Assembly (NCBI GenBank): GCA_016191525.1
Contig: JACPOK010000019.1
Location: 620,001 to 684,000, forward strand
DNA length: 64,000 bases
Source: Burkholderiales bacterium
Lineage (GTDB): Bacteria; Pseudomonadota; Gammaproteobacteria; Burkholderiales; Burkholderiaceae_C
Direction: 5' to 3'
Shown: positions 14,988-23,006 of the stretch, in pieces
Numbering within the stretch: position 1 is the stretch's first letter
Layout of the letters: every line of letters begins with the position of its first letter
Notes under the pieces: generated by a model
What the model saw: only the letters and a program-made list of their open reading frames with translations
Told to the model about the DNA's origin: nothing
Database searches by the model: none
Program-made: the position numbers and the translations under genes

Positions 14988-16225
14988 TGCAGCACCTCCA
15001 GAGGATCGGCCGGCACCAACCCAGGGTGGCGCAGCCCGTTGCGCGCCACCAGCTCATCCACGCGGGTGGCGTCCTGGTAGAGGCGGTGCGCCAGCGCCAG
15101 GGCCGGCAGCGCCGTCTGGGGTACGAACGTACTCCGCTCGCGCAGCAGCTCGGCCCGCGCGCTCACGTCCCGCGCCACGGCCGCGCGCAGGCCTTCCAGG
15201 GCGTTGGCCATCTCTGGCGCCGGGTCGTTGACTTCCAGCTCGGTATCGATCTGCGTGAACAGCTGGTCGCGCAGCGCCACCGCCTGGCTGGCCGTGGCGA
15301 TCGGCCGCTCATCCAGCGGGTTGCCCGCCAGGTCCACATCGCTCCCACCGATCGCCAGGGAAACCATGCGGGCCTGTGAAGTCAGGCTGAAGCCGCGCAC
15401 CAGGTCACTGTGCGCGTGGCCGTTCAACTGGATGCGCTCGCGGGTTGATCCTGCCAGCGCCGTGATCGCCGGCCGGGCGCTCGCGTCGAACAGCGCGCCC
15501 AGCTGCTGCACCGCCGTGACCGGCCGGCGCACGCCCTCGACCAGGAGGGTATTCACGCCCAGCAGCTGCTCAGCAAATGCGGCCGGCGTGCGGATCACGG
15601 TCGCCAGGCTGCCAGACAGGCCCGACACCGTGCTCACCAGGCCGCTCAGGCTCGCCGAGGCGGTGACCTGGCGCACCACGTCCATCACGCCTGAAAGCGT
15701 CGTTGAAGCAGCGTTGATGGCGCCTTGCAGCACGCTGGCCGGGCCGGCCAGGTTCATCACCTCAACGAACTGCACCTGGGCGGCCGCCTCGCAGCGCGCG
15801 GCGGCCTGGTCGACCACGTCAACCGTGTCCTCGCGCGCGGCCGGGAAAACGTTCGAGCCCGACTCAACAAAGTCGATCGAGAAGCGCGCGATGCCGCCGT
15901 CCTTGTTGCTCTCCTCGACGCTGGCATGGCCCGTCACGCTCACCTGCAGCACGCCGTAGCGCGGGTGCACCAGCTCGCCCGGCCCCTTGGCCGATAGCGC
16001 CTCGATCAGCGCGTCGCGCTGGTCCAGGTAGTCCTCGCCGATTACGTAGCCGCGCACCTGCCAGCGGTCAGCGCTGCGCCCCAGGTCTTCCACATAAGGC
16101 CTGTCCCGGCCGGGGAACTGGTGCACCACCGTGCGCCGGCCGACCTTCACGTCCGCATCGGTGGTCTTGAAGGGCACGCCGCGAAAGCTTGCCGGCAGCG
16201 CCTTGATGTCTTCGCGCCAGCCCAT
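14984..16225 (-). CDS. Mu N/gp43-like DNA circularisation-domain tail protein
   Basis: A 413-residue tail protein with the DNA circularisation N-terminal domain: MGWREDIKALPASFRGVPFK, RRTVVHQFPGRDRPYVEDLG, GYVIGEDYLDQRDALIEAL, and GELVHPRYGVLQVSV. The name comes from Mu gpN; in practice it is a tail/baseplate assembly protein that links tube and hub. The C-terminal half is helical and Ala-rich. It starts in the stop codon of the tape-measure gene (TGATG). Confidence 0.9.
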   Translation of the reverse strand: MGWREDIKALPASFRGVPFKTTDADVKVGRRTVVHQFPGRDRPYVEDLGRSADRWQVRGYVIGEDYLDQRDALIEALSAKGPGELVHPRYGVLQVSVTGHASVEESNKDGGIARFSIDFVESGSNVFPAAREDTVDVVDQAAARCEAAAQVQFVEVMNLAGPASVLQGAINAASTTLSGVMDVVRQVTASASLSGLVSTVSGLSGSLATVIRTPAAFAEQLLGVNTLLVEGVRRPVTAVQQLGALFDASARPAITALAGSTRERIQLNGHAHSDLVRGFSLTSQARMVSLAIGGSDVDLAGNPLDERPIATASQAVALRDQLFTQIDTELEVNDPAPEMANALEGLRAAVARDVSARAELLRERSTFVPQTALPALALAHRLYQDATRVDELVARNGLRHPGLVPADPLEVLQ

Positions 16226-18273
16226 CAGAAACCGCTCCCCACCATGCTGCGGCCCACGTCCGTGCGGAAGGGGATGCGCGGGCTGTTGGTCTTGGTCTCA
16301 GCGGTCACCTGCAGGCCAGGCGCGCCCACCACCTTCACCACGATCTCACCCTTCAAGTCCTGCTGCAGCGCCTGTTGGATGCTGTTGGAGTTGCTGGTGC
16401 TGCTCAGGCGCTCGCCAGCGGTCTGCGCGGTGGTCAGCAGGCGCGGATCGTTAAAGCCCTTTCCACGGTAGCCCTCCTTCTGGCGATCGGCGTTGCGCAG
16501 AATCTCCATCTCCTCCGGGCTGGTGAAGAACAGGCTGCTCACTGCGCCGGCCATGCCCAGAGTCTTGCCGGCCGTGCCCAGCATGCCCAAGTAGCGGCTG
16601 CCAGCGCCTGCAGCAGAAGCGGCGCCCGCAGCACCACCAGCTGCAGGCGGAATCATCGGCCCGCCGCCAACCGGCACCTTGCCGCGGTTCAGCAGCCAGC
16701 TGGCACCTGCAGCTGCAGCTGCCGATCCCGCCAAGCCGAGAAGGGCGCCAGCGGCGCCCACGATGGCCGTGGTGTAGCCCGGGTACTCGCGCATCAGGCC
16801 GGTGACCTTTTCGGCCAGGAAGCCGATCGCGGGCGTCAGCTTGTCCATCGAGGCCTGCGCCGCGATCTCGCTCTCGTTCTTCGCCTGCTGCGTTTGGTAG
16901 CCGGCTTGCTGCGACACCAGCTCGAAGTTGCGGCGCGCGGCGTCCGGGTTCGCCATGCTCTCCTCGGCGATGTTCTTCACGCGATCGCGCTGGTTGATAA
17001 AGCCATACAGCGCCATCAGCGCCTGGCGGTCCTGGAAGCTCTTGCCGATTACCGTGCCTTGGGCGATGTTGCCCACCGACTCCAGCGCGGCCTGGCGCTC
17101 GCTGTCGTCCTTGGCGCCTGCCAGCTTGCGCTGCACCTGCTGGTAGTTCTTGTCCTTGCCCAGCTGCTGCTGCAGCAGGTTGCCCACCACGTCCAGCGCG
17201 TCCAGGCCCTTCATGCGGCCTTCGGCCAATTCCTTGGGCAGGTTGATGCCCTGTTTCTTGAAGTCCTTGATGGTGTCCTGGGAGCCGAGCTTCGCCATCA
17301 GGTTCACCACGTTGTTGCCCGCTTCATCGCGCGTGCCGGCCGTGGTGATCGCGGCCTGGTTCAGTGCGGCCAGCTTCGCCACGCCGGCCTCGCCCGACAG
17401 GCCCACGGCCTTCGCAGCCGCCATCTGCTGCGGCAGCCACTTCGCCATGTCCTTGATCTCGAAGCCGCCCTTCTGACCGGCGTAGGTGCCAATGCCAAAC
17501 AGGCGACCCATCTGGTCGGGCTTGATGCCCATCGTCTGGTTGGCCGTGATGGCCATCTGCGCGAACGCCGTCGATTCGGTGTTGTTCGCGGTGCCGGCCA
17601 TCACCGCCTCGCGCAGGATGGCCTGGATCTCGCCCGGCTTGAAGATGCCGGCGCCGAAGAGGGACTCGGCGGTGGTGGCTGCGCTGTCGCGCGTGCCGCC
17701 GCCGAAGCGAACCGCGTCCACGATCAGCGCGTTCACATCCTTCATGCCGGCCGCGCGGCCGCGCTGGTCGGCGGCGCGGTCCTTGCCGCCGTCCTTGCCG
17801 TTGTAGGCGTAGGCGGTGTTTGCCAGATGGGCCACGCGCATGTCGTAGTCCAGGGCCTTCTGCACCTTGGGCGCGATCATCGCCGTGGCAACGCCCACAC
17901 CAGCGCCCACTGCCGCGAGGCCCTTGGCGCCCATCGCGAACTTCTGCCGCGTGGTCAGCCGGCCCATCTCGTTGGTCAGCCTGGTCACCTCTTCGCGCAT
18001 CTGGCGGGCGGCCATGCGCTGCTCATGCCAGCTCAGCGTGCCCGATCGCGCCAGGCGGTTATAGGCGCTTACCGTCACCTGAATCTCGCGCTGCACCTCG
18101 CGCTCGGACTTCACGCCCAGGGTGCGCCGCGCGTCCGACATGCGCTGGAACTCGCGGACGGAGCCACCGGCCAGCATCTTCTGCGCGCGCAACGCTTCCT
18201 GCGCGGCCTTGCTCATGCCCGAGGCATTGCCCTCGATCCGAACGCCTACGCGGTAGTTGCCTGAACCGGTCAT
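16225..18273 (-). CDS. tail tape-measure protein
   Basis: A 682-residue tape-measure protein. An N-terminal basic helical region precedes a long Ala/Gln/Lys-rich helical body, with one hydrophobic block at about residues 115-135 and another at about 510-535. A Gly/Ala/Pro-rich linker follows, and a short beta C-terminus (VVKVVGAPGLQVTAETK). The large helical core with embedded membrane-like segments is typical; it sets tail length and may help DNA cross the inner membrane. The gp42-like frame ends in its start codon. Confidence 0.9.
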   Translation of the reverse strand: MTGSGNYRVGVRIEGNASGMSKAAQEALRAQKMLAGGSVREFQRMSDARRTLGVKSEREVQREIQVTVSAYNRLARSGTLSWHEQRMAARQMREEVTRLTNEMGRLTTRQKFAMGAKGLAAVGAGVGVATAMIAPKVQKALDYDMRVAHLANTAYAYNGKDGGKDRAADQRGRAAGMKDVNALIVDAVRFGGGTRDSAATTAESLFGAGIFKPGEIQAILREAVMAGTANNTESTAFAQMAITANQTMGIKPDQMGRLFGIGTYAGQKGGFEIKDMAKWLPQQMAAAKAVGLSGEAGVAKLAALNQAAITTAGTRDEAGNNVVNLMAKLGSQDTIKDFKKQGINLPKELAEGRMKGLDALDVVGNLLQQQLGKDKNYQQVQRKLAGAKDDSERQAALESVGNIAQGTVIGKSFQDRQALMALYGFINQRDRVKNIAEESMANPDAARRNFELVSQQAGYQTQQAKNESEIAAQASMDKLTPAIGFLAEKVTGLMREYPGYTTAIVGAAGALLGLAGSAAAAAGASWLLNRGKVPVGGGPMIPPAAGGAAGAASAAGAGSRYLGMLGTAGKTLGMAGAVSSLFFTSPEEMEILRNADRQKEGYRGKGFNDPRLLTTAQTAGERLSSTSNSNSIQQALQQDLKGEIVVKVVGAPGLQVTAETKTNSPRIPFRTDVGRSMVGSGF

Positions 18274-18383
18274 GGTGGTTTGGTCAGTTGGTGGATCAGT
18301 GCGATGTGTGCTTTGAGTTCAGCGAAGGGCAGCTCGTCGATCTCGGCACGGCTCCAGCCGCTGAACCGCGCGAGCATCAGCAC
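18270..18383 (-). CDS. gp42/GpE-like tail chaperone extension, -1 frame
   Basis: A 37-residue frame that starts GTG CTG ATG just after the gp41 stop and ends in the tape-measure start (ATGA). It reads MLARFSGWSRAEIDELPFAE and so matches the short GpE pattern (an F-x-W-S motif, then E-L). It lies in the -1 frame of gp41; the frame is open from just before the GGGGGAA run near the gp41 end, so a -1 slip could give a fused longer chaperone, as in P2 E/E'. GAGGGA precedes the GTG, so separate translation is also possible. Mu itself is reported to use a -2 slip at this place. Confidence 0.65.
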   Translation of the reverse strand: MLMLARFSGWSRAEIDELPFAELKAHIALIHQLTKPP

Positions 18384-18391
18384 GTCTTCCC

Positions 18392-18712
18392 TCAGCTTTG
18401 CCGATCCGCGTCGGCCGGCATGTCTTCCCCCAGCAGTTCAGCCTCCTGCAGGGCCTTCTGCACCACCTTGAAGTTCGCAACGCCCATCTCGTTGAAGTGG
18501 CCGGGCACGAACGGACCGGTGAATCTGCCAGCGCGCACAACCGTCTGGCAGGCCAGCGCCACCTGGAAGGCGTTCGGCCCCCAGGTCGGGTTGGCTTCTT
18601 GTTCGGCGGCCGTCAGGTCTTTCACCAGCGGTTCGCGCACCTCGATGTCGCTGGCGATCTGCGCGCCCACCTTCCAGGGCTTGGGCAATGTCTTGACTAC
18701 GGTAAGGGCCAT
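18392..18712 (-). CDS. Mu gp41-like tail assembly chaperone
   Basis: A 106-residue protein of the Mu gp41/P2 E-type tail assembly family. EVREPLVKDLTAAEQEAN follows an N-terminal beta start, with FQVALACQTVVRAG in the middle and a C-terminal QKALQEAELLGEDMPAD. It assists loading of the tape measure between tube and sheath synthesis. GGAG precedes the start by 8 bases. Its last codons overlap the -1 frame that leads into the GpE-like segment. Confidence 0.85.
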   Translation of the reverse strand: MALTVVKTLPKPWKVGAQIASDIEVREPLVKDLTAAEQEANPTWGPNAFQVALACQTVVRAGRFTGPFVPGHFNEMGVANFKVVQKALQEAELLGEDMPADADRQS

Positions 18713-18797
18713 GTGGCGCTCCAGTTAAAGGGTTTTCAAAAGGTCTTCAGGCGACAAAGCCACCGCACGGGTGGCCTCGCGTAGGTGCAGGCCGCTA

Positions 18798-19148
18798 TCA
18801 GCCCTCCAGGCACTCCGCAGCTTCGAAGGACAGGTCCCACTCGCCCTTCGTCATCTTGGGCGGGTTGGCGCACCAGGCGTTGATGCAGGTGTAGACCTTG
18901 CCGGTGTCGGTCTGGAAGGTCAGCGTGCCGTCCTTGAACTTCCGGATGTCATCAATCCGGATGTCGGCGGTATCGTTGATCTTGCATTCCACCTTGGCCT
19001 GCACCACCTTCTCGCTGTAGCCGTCAACGCCGGCATCGCTGACTGCGGCCTCGCGATCGACGCCGCCCACGTCCAGGGTGGCGCCTTCCTTGCTGCGGAT
19101 GCGCTGGCCGTTGAGCGCAATGAAAACGCGGCCGGTAACTTGTGCCAT
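18798..19148 (-). CDS. Mu gp40-like tail tube protein
   Basis: A 116-residue tail tube protein. It has the family's VTGRVFIALNGQRIRSKEGA start, DVGGVDREAAVSDAGVDGYSE and a C-terminal MTKGEWDLSFEAAECLEG. Hexamers of this protein form the inner tube under the sheath. It follows the sheath gene by 24 bases, in Mu order. Confidence 0.92.
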   Translation of the reverse strand: MAQVTGRVFIALNGQRIRSKEGATLDVGGVDREAAVSDAGVDGYSEKVVQAKVECKINDTADIRIDDIRKFKDGTLTFQTDTGKVYTCINAWCANPPKMTKGEWDLSFEAAECLEG

Positions 19149-19172
19149 TCGAGCTTCTCCTGGGTTCGATGC

Positions 19173-20645
19173 TTAGAGGCGGTACTGCAGCGCGGCCGCG
19201 AGCACCGAGAACTGGTTGACCAGGTTGGGCGGCCAGATCGCGTTGACGCGGTCCCGGCTCGCCAGGCTGCGCACCACCACCAGGTTCTTCTTGAAGTCTT
19301 CGAAGTCTTCAAGCAGGCCGGCCTTCTCCAGGTTGCGCGCGGTGGCGATGTTCACCGACCGGATCAGCAGCGGCGTCGCCACGGGCTGGCCTTGGTCAAA
19401 GTTGGTGCCGTCATCCGCCAGCTTGTGGCGCGGGAAGGCCAGGGCCACATCCACGCGGAACGCGAAGCGCATGTAGTCGGCCGTCCACTTCGAGTTCAGC
19501 TTCAGCAGGCTCACGTCCTCGATGCCGTAGGCGTTGACTTGGTAGGTGGTCACCACCTCCTGAATCGTGACGTTGCTGCCCTGGTCCACGTTGAAGGTGC
19601 TGATGCCGTCGCGCAGCAGCAAGTCCTGCTCCTGGCGCGTGAATCGGTCGGCTTGCGCAGGCGGCAGCAGGCCCGGCAGCGCGAGCGTGGTGAACGGCCG
19701 CGCCGGGTCGATGGCACCGCTGAACTCGCACACGGCCGCCAGCACGCCGGCATACAGGTAGCTGGGGTGCGGCGTGTTCTTGCAGCCGATCACCGTGCTG
19801 TGCGCGCTGTTGCGGGCGCTGCCGTAGGTGGTCAGGGCGCCGTGGGTGCCCGTGTACCCCAGGAAGACGTGGCCGGCGCGCATGTCCATGCCACCCCAGC
19901 GGGAGGCCAGCTCGGTTTCCACCTTGCCCACGTTGGTCGCGTCGTTCCAGGGCGTAACGATCGTGTAGAAGGCTTCCTGCGCGATCGAGGCGAGGGCAGT
20001 TGCCACATCCGGGTTGCCTGCGCCGGCCACGCCTACCGCCACCACGAACGTGATGCCTGCGGGCAGCTTTTCGTCGGGCTGGTAGTTGGCCGAGATGGTC
20101 AGGTCGTTGCCGAACACACCCTTGTGGCGGGCCGTGAGCGTGGCGACGCCCAGGGTGCTGCCTGCGGTGAATGGGCCGTCTGCATAGGCATTGACTGCCG
20201 CTGCGATGGCCGTGGCGATCTGGGTGGCCGTGTCGCCCGATGCAACACCGATGGTGAGTCGTTCGCCGTTGAGGTACAGGTACAGCGAGCCGGCCGCCGT
20301 GGCCGGGCCGGTGATCGTCACCGTGTACGTCGCGGCGGTGCCGCCACCGGCATCAGCCAGGCCGCAAGCCCACATGTCGGTTTCCTTGTTCGCGCCGCGC
20401 ATCTTGGTCAGCATCTCGTGCAGCACCGAGCCACGGCCGAACAGGCCAGCTGCTTCGCCAGGCGCGTTGATGCGGTACAGCTGGCCGGCCACGGCTGAGC
20501 CGGCCGCGAGCTTGTTGCCGATGACCAGGATGCGGCGCGGCATGTTGGCCAGGCCGCTGACGGCCTTGGTGTGGTCCACCTCGGCGAAGACACCCGGCGT
20601 GCGGATGTCGATCGGGATCGTGTTGAAAGTGATGTTGTCAGGCAT
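19173..20645 (-). CDS. contractile tail sheath protein (Mu L)
   Basis: A 490-residue sheath protein. IPIDIRTPGVFAEVDHTKA, then PRRILVIGNKLA, is the classic Mu-type sheath N-terminus. The middle contains the inserted TITGPATAAGSLYLYLNGER domain, and the C-terminus carries RSVNIATARNLEKAGLLEDF and the family end VNQFSVLAAALQYRL. It proves a contractile, myovirus-type tail. A strong AGGAG site lies 6 bases before the ATG, in line with its high copy number. Confidence 0.95.
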   Translation of the reverse strand: MPDNITFNTIPIDIRTPGVFAEVDHTKAVSGLANMPRRILVIGNKLAAGSAVAGQLYRINAPGEAAGLFGRGSVLHEMLTKMRGANKETDMWACGLADAGGGTAATYTVTITGPATAAGSLYLYLNGERLTIGVASGDTATQIATAIAAAVNAYADGPFTAGSTLGVATLTARHKGVFGNDLTISANYQPDEKLPAGITFVVAVGVAGAGNPDVATALASIAQEAFYTIVTPWNDATNVGKVETELASRWGGMDMRAGHVFLGYTGTHGALTTYGSARNSAHSTVIGCKNTPHPSYLYAGVLAAVCEFSGAIDPARPFTTLALPGLLPPAQADRFTRQEQDLLLRDGISTFNVDQGSNVTIQEVVTTYQVNAYGIEDVSLLKLNSKWTADYMRFAFRVDVALAFPRHKLADDGTNFDQGQPVATPLLIRSVNIATARNLEKAGLLEDFEDFKKNLVVVRSLASRDRVNAIWPPNLVNQFSVLAAALQYRL

Positions 20646-20659
20646 GTACTGCTCCTGGA

Positions 20660-20671
20660 TAAAGCGGTTTA
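20660..20671. promoter_or_regulatory. degenerate TAAAGNNCTTTA dyad before sheath gene
   Basis: TAAAGCGGTTTA, differing at one base from the dyad. It lies between the DUF2635 stop and the sheath ribosome-binding site. Confidence 0.3.
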
Positions 20672-20962
20672 GTGGCGCTTGGTGGTGCGGCCGGCAGTGC
20701 CAGCGTCGGAGCCGGTCTCGGCCGTGCTCAAGGCGGCCGGCGCGGCGGCCGGTGCGGTGGTGGCTTCGGGCTCAGGCGGCGCCTCGGCCTCGACCACGTC
20801 GCCATCGGCGATGCGGCGCAGCCAATAGCTGTCCTTGGGCACCGTGTCGCCCTCCTGGGGCAGATAGCCGCCCGTGGGCTTGCGCACCTGGCGCGGCGTG
20901 TCGGCTTGGCCTTCGACGCCGCTGGGCAGCGGCACGGGCTTCACAAAAAAGCGGGAAGTCAT
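20669..20962 (-). CDS. DUF2635 protein (Mu gp38-like)
   Basis: A 97-residue protein with the DUF2635 core FFVKPVPLPSGVEG and RKPTGGYLPQEGDTVPKDSYWLRRIADGD. The remainder is an Ala/Glu/Pro/Thr-rich tail. In Mu order it lies between gp37 and the sheath; function unknown, probably structural or assembly. It overlaps gp37 by one base. Confidence 0.85.
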   Translation of the reverse strand: MTSRFFVKPVPLPSGVEGQADTPRQVRKPTGGYLPQEGDTVPKDSYWLRRIADGDVVEAEAPPEPEATTAPAAAPAALSTAETGSDAGTAGRTTKRH

Positions 20963-21570
20963 CAGTCGGCTCCTGGTAGTTGAACGTCCGCCTGCAGCTC
21001 AGGCCGGCTCGCGGCGTAGTTGGCTGGCACTTGCAGCCAGCTCGCGTACTCGGTGTTCGCCGCTTCGTGCGGCGGAATGTCGATGTCGGCGTGCAGCAAC
21101 TTGAAGTTGTCCAGGTCAGCTAGCAGCCAATCAGCGGCCAGCTCAATGCGGCTGCTCTGGAAGTACATGCAGATCGCAGCCACGCCGGCCTGGTCGAACA
21201 GCGTGTCGTCCTCCATCTCGGCCCGCACCAGGTTCCAGTTGCAGCCGCCCAGGTCGTGGCCGTGGATGGCGCGTGCGCCCAGCACCAGCAGCTGGTCTAC
21301 GCCGATGTCCTGGCCGTCGCCAGCCAGGGCCGCCTCGGCGCCGCCCACGTTGCGCACCACGGCCGCGACCGGGATCGTCACGATCACGCAGTCTTCGTCC
21401 ACCGTCAGCGAGCCAGGCAGCACGTAGAAGGCCGGCGCATCGGCCGCGTACTTCTTCAGCAGCTCTTCCACCTCCAGCTGCGGCATGCGCTCGACCAGGC
21501 GCACCACGGGCTGGATGTTCCGGTTGCCCTTCAGTGCGTCGATCAGGGCTTGTCCTGCAGCAGCCAGCAT
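20962..21570 (-). CDS. Mu gp37-like protein (DUF1834)
   Basis: A 202-residue protein of the gp37 family: an N-terminal AGQALIDALKGNRNIQPVVRLVE, then beta-rich segments VLPGSLTVDEDCVIVTIPVAAVVRN and a helical C-terminus. The family is thought to complete the head-tail joint or tail terminator in Mu-like phages. The ATG at 21570 overlaps the previous stop (TGATG). A longer in-frame reading to 21885 antisenses no family sequence and is rejected. Confidence 0.8.
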   Translation of the reverse strand: MLAAAGQALIDALKGNRNIQPVVRLVERMPQLEVEELLKKYAADAPAFYVLPGSLTVDEDCVIVTIPVAAVVRNVGGAEAALAGDGQDIGVDQLLVLGARAIHGHDLGGCNWNLVRAEMEDDTLFDQAGVAAICMYFQSSRIELAADWLLADLDNFKLLHADIDIPPHEAANTEYASWLQVPANYAASRPELQADVQLPGAD

Positions 21571-22166
21571 CAGCGCGCCCCTCCGTTGCCTGCGGCCTGG
21601 TCGATCACATCCAGGGAGATCGCCAGCATCTCGCGCCCGTCCTGCTCGTTCACGCCCAGGTACGGCCGCGCCGGCATCCTGATGGTGTGCGCCTTGCCGG
21701 TAAAGGCCTTTTCCGCAGCACGCTTGTGCGTGGCCTTGGCGAACACAGCCAGGTGGCGGTGATCCTTCTGGCGCAACAGGGCGCTCTTGCTGTCCAGGCG
21801 CAGTCGCACCGTGCCCGAGCGCGCCGCCTTCTTGATCTCGCCGCCGAATTGGTGGATGGCGCCGTAGACGGCATTCGTGCCCCACTCAGCGCCATCGTTG
21901 TCTGCGCGGTTGGTGATGCCGCGCAGCAGGCGCGTCGAACGCACCAGCGTCTGGCCGCCGAACTTGCGCACGCGCCGGCTGATCTTCCAGCGCACGCCAT
22001 CCGGCCCCACGCCGGTCTTGAAGCGCTCGCGCGTGCTGTTCTCGCCGTAGGTGCCCAGCGCCTTCCACAGCGGGCGCGGCGCCCTGCCCAGGAGCGCCAG
22101 GCGCTGCAGGGCCGGCACCAGGCCGTCCACGTCCTGCGCGATCACACGGGCCGAAACGCCGCTCAC
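21570..22166 (-). CDS. phage virion morphogenesis protein (Mu G/gp31, P2 S-like)
   Basis: A 198-residue member of the phage virion morphogenesis family. LYRLAQ-type start is absent, but ALGTYGENSTRERFKTGVGP, DGVRWKISRR, RLLRGITNRADND and the conserved YGAIHQFGGEIKK box are present. It works in tail completion. The GTG at 22166 overlaps the gp36 stop (GTGA) and has GGAGG 6 bases upstream, so it is preferred over the upstream in-frame ATG. Confidence 0.88.
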   Translation of the reverse strand: MSGVSARVIAQDVDGLVPALQRLALLGRAPRPLWKALGTYGENSTRERFKTGVGPDGVRWKISRRVRKFGGQTLVRSTRLLRGITNRADNDGAEWGTNAVYGAIHQFGGEIKKAARSGTVRLRLDSKSALLRQKDHRHLAVFAKATHKRAAEKAFTGKAHTIRMPARPYLGVNEQDGREMLAISLDVIDQAAGNGGAR

Positions 22167-22669
22167 AGGAAGCCTCCCGAGTTCTCGCGCGACCACACGC
22201 GGCCGCCGCTCACCAGCTCGGCGCCGGCCGTGCTGGTGGGTTGCTCGTTGGTGGTGGCGTCGGCGCCCAGCTGCGCCTTGCCATCGCGCACCAGGCCCAG
22301 CACCTTCATGTCGTCGTCATAGGCCTGCTTGATCGGCTCGGTGACTTGGTCGTCATACAGGTAGCGGCGCGCCAGGTTGCAGGCGATGCGGCCCAGGATG
22401 GCCGGCACCGGCGCGATCGGCAGCGTGTAGCGCGCGCTGATGTAGGTGTCGATCGTGTTGTGCGCGTCAGCCAGGGCGCGATTCAGCACCACCATCGCAT
22501 CGGCCGCGGCTGCCTGCTGCGGCGCCGAATACGCGGCCAGGCTGTTGCCGGCCGCAGCGTCTTTCATCAGCGCATCAGTGACCAGGCGCGGCACCGTGCG
22601 ATCGGCGCGTTGCCCGATCTCTTTCACGCTGAAGCGCGTGATCATGTCAGCGGGTGTGGCGTAGGTCAT
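22163..22669 (-). CDS. Mu gp36-like protein (DUF1320)
   Basis: A 168-residue DUF1320 protein with the typical MTYATPADMITRF N-terminus, an ADAHNTIDTYISARYTLP motif and an ARRYLYDD segment. It is the head-tail connector (adaptor) of Mu-like phages. The Gly/Ser C-terminal tail ends in the overlap with the morphogenesis gene. No good Shine-Dalgarno sequence precedes the ATG. Confidence 0.88.
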   Translation of the reverse strand: MTYATPADMITRFSVKEIGQRADRTVPRLVTDALMKDAAAGNSLAAYSAPQQAAAADAMVVLNRALADAHNTIDTYISARYTLPIAPVPAILGRIACNLARRYLYDDQVTEPIKQAYDDDMKVLGLVRDGKAQLGADATTNEQPTSTAGAELVSGGRVWSRENSGGFL

Positions 22670-22734
22670 GAGTGAAGGGTTTTCAACAAAGCCGCCCACA
22701 CGGGGCGGGCGGCTTCAGTGAAGGCCCGAGGGGG

Positions 22735-22983
22735 TTACCTCTTCTTGCTGCTGGTCTGGGCGTCGGCGGCCGGCTCTTCCTTGGGAAGATCGACCTCGAT
22801 CACCACCAGGGACTGCTCCCCCTTGAGCATCTCCACCTGGTTCGGCGTCAGCTCCGCGTAGGGGATGGTCTTCCCCTCGCCGCTGAACACATGCCCAGCG
22901 CGGCGAAACCCGTCGCGCTTGGGAACCACCTTCAAGCCCTTGCCCTCAGGGCCACCGGGCTTCTTTTCTTGAATCGTCGGCAT
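22735..22983 (-). CDS. Mu gp35-like protein (HI1506 family)
   Basis: An 82-residue protein. The core RRAGHVFSGEGKTIPYAELTPNQ followed by MLKGEQSLVVIEVD matches the HI1506/gp35 family of transposable phages. Both ends are charged and flexible. It sits between capsid and connector and is probably a small head protein. Confidence 0.8.
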   Translation of the reverse strand: MPTIQEKKPGGPEGKGLKVVPKRDGFRRAGHVFSGEGKTIPYAELTPNQVEMLKGEQSLVVIEVDLPKEEPAADAQTSSKKR

Positions 22984-23006
22984 TCAGTTCTCCTGTAGTT
23001 GCGGGA

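Noticed and set aside
16375..18264. 629-codon plus-strand frame
   Set aside because: Antisense to the tape-measure gene; Arg/His/Leu-rich composition with no domain.
18771..20498. 575-codon plus-strand frame
   Set aside because: Antisense to the sheath and tube genes; no domain visible.
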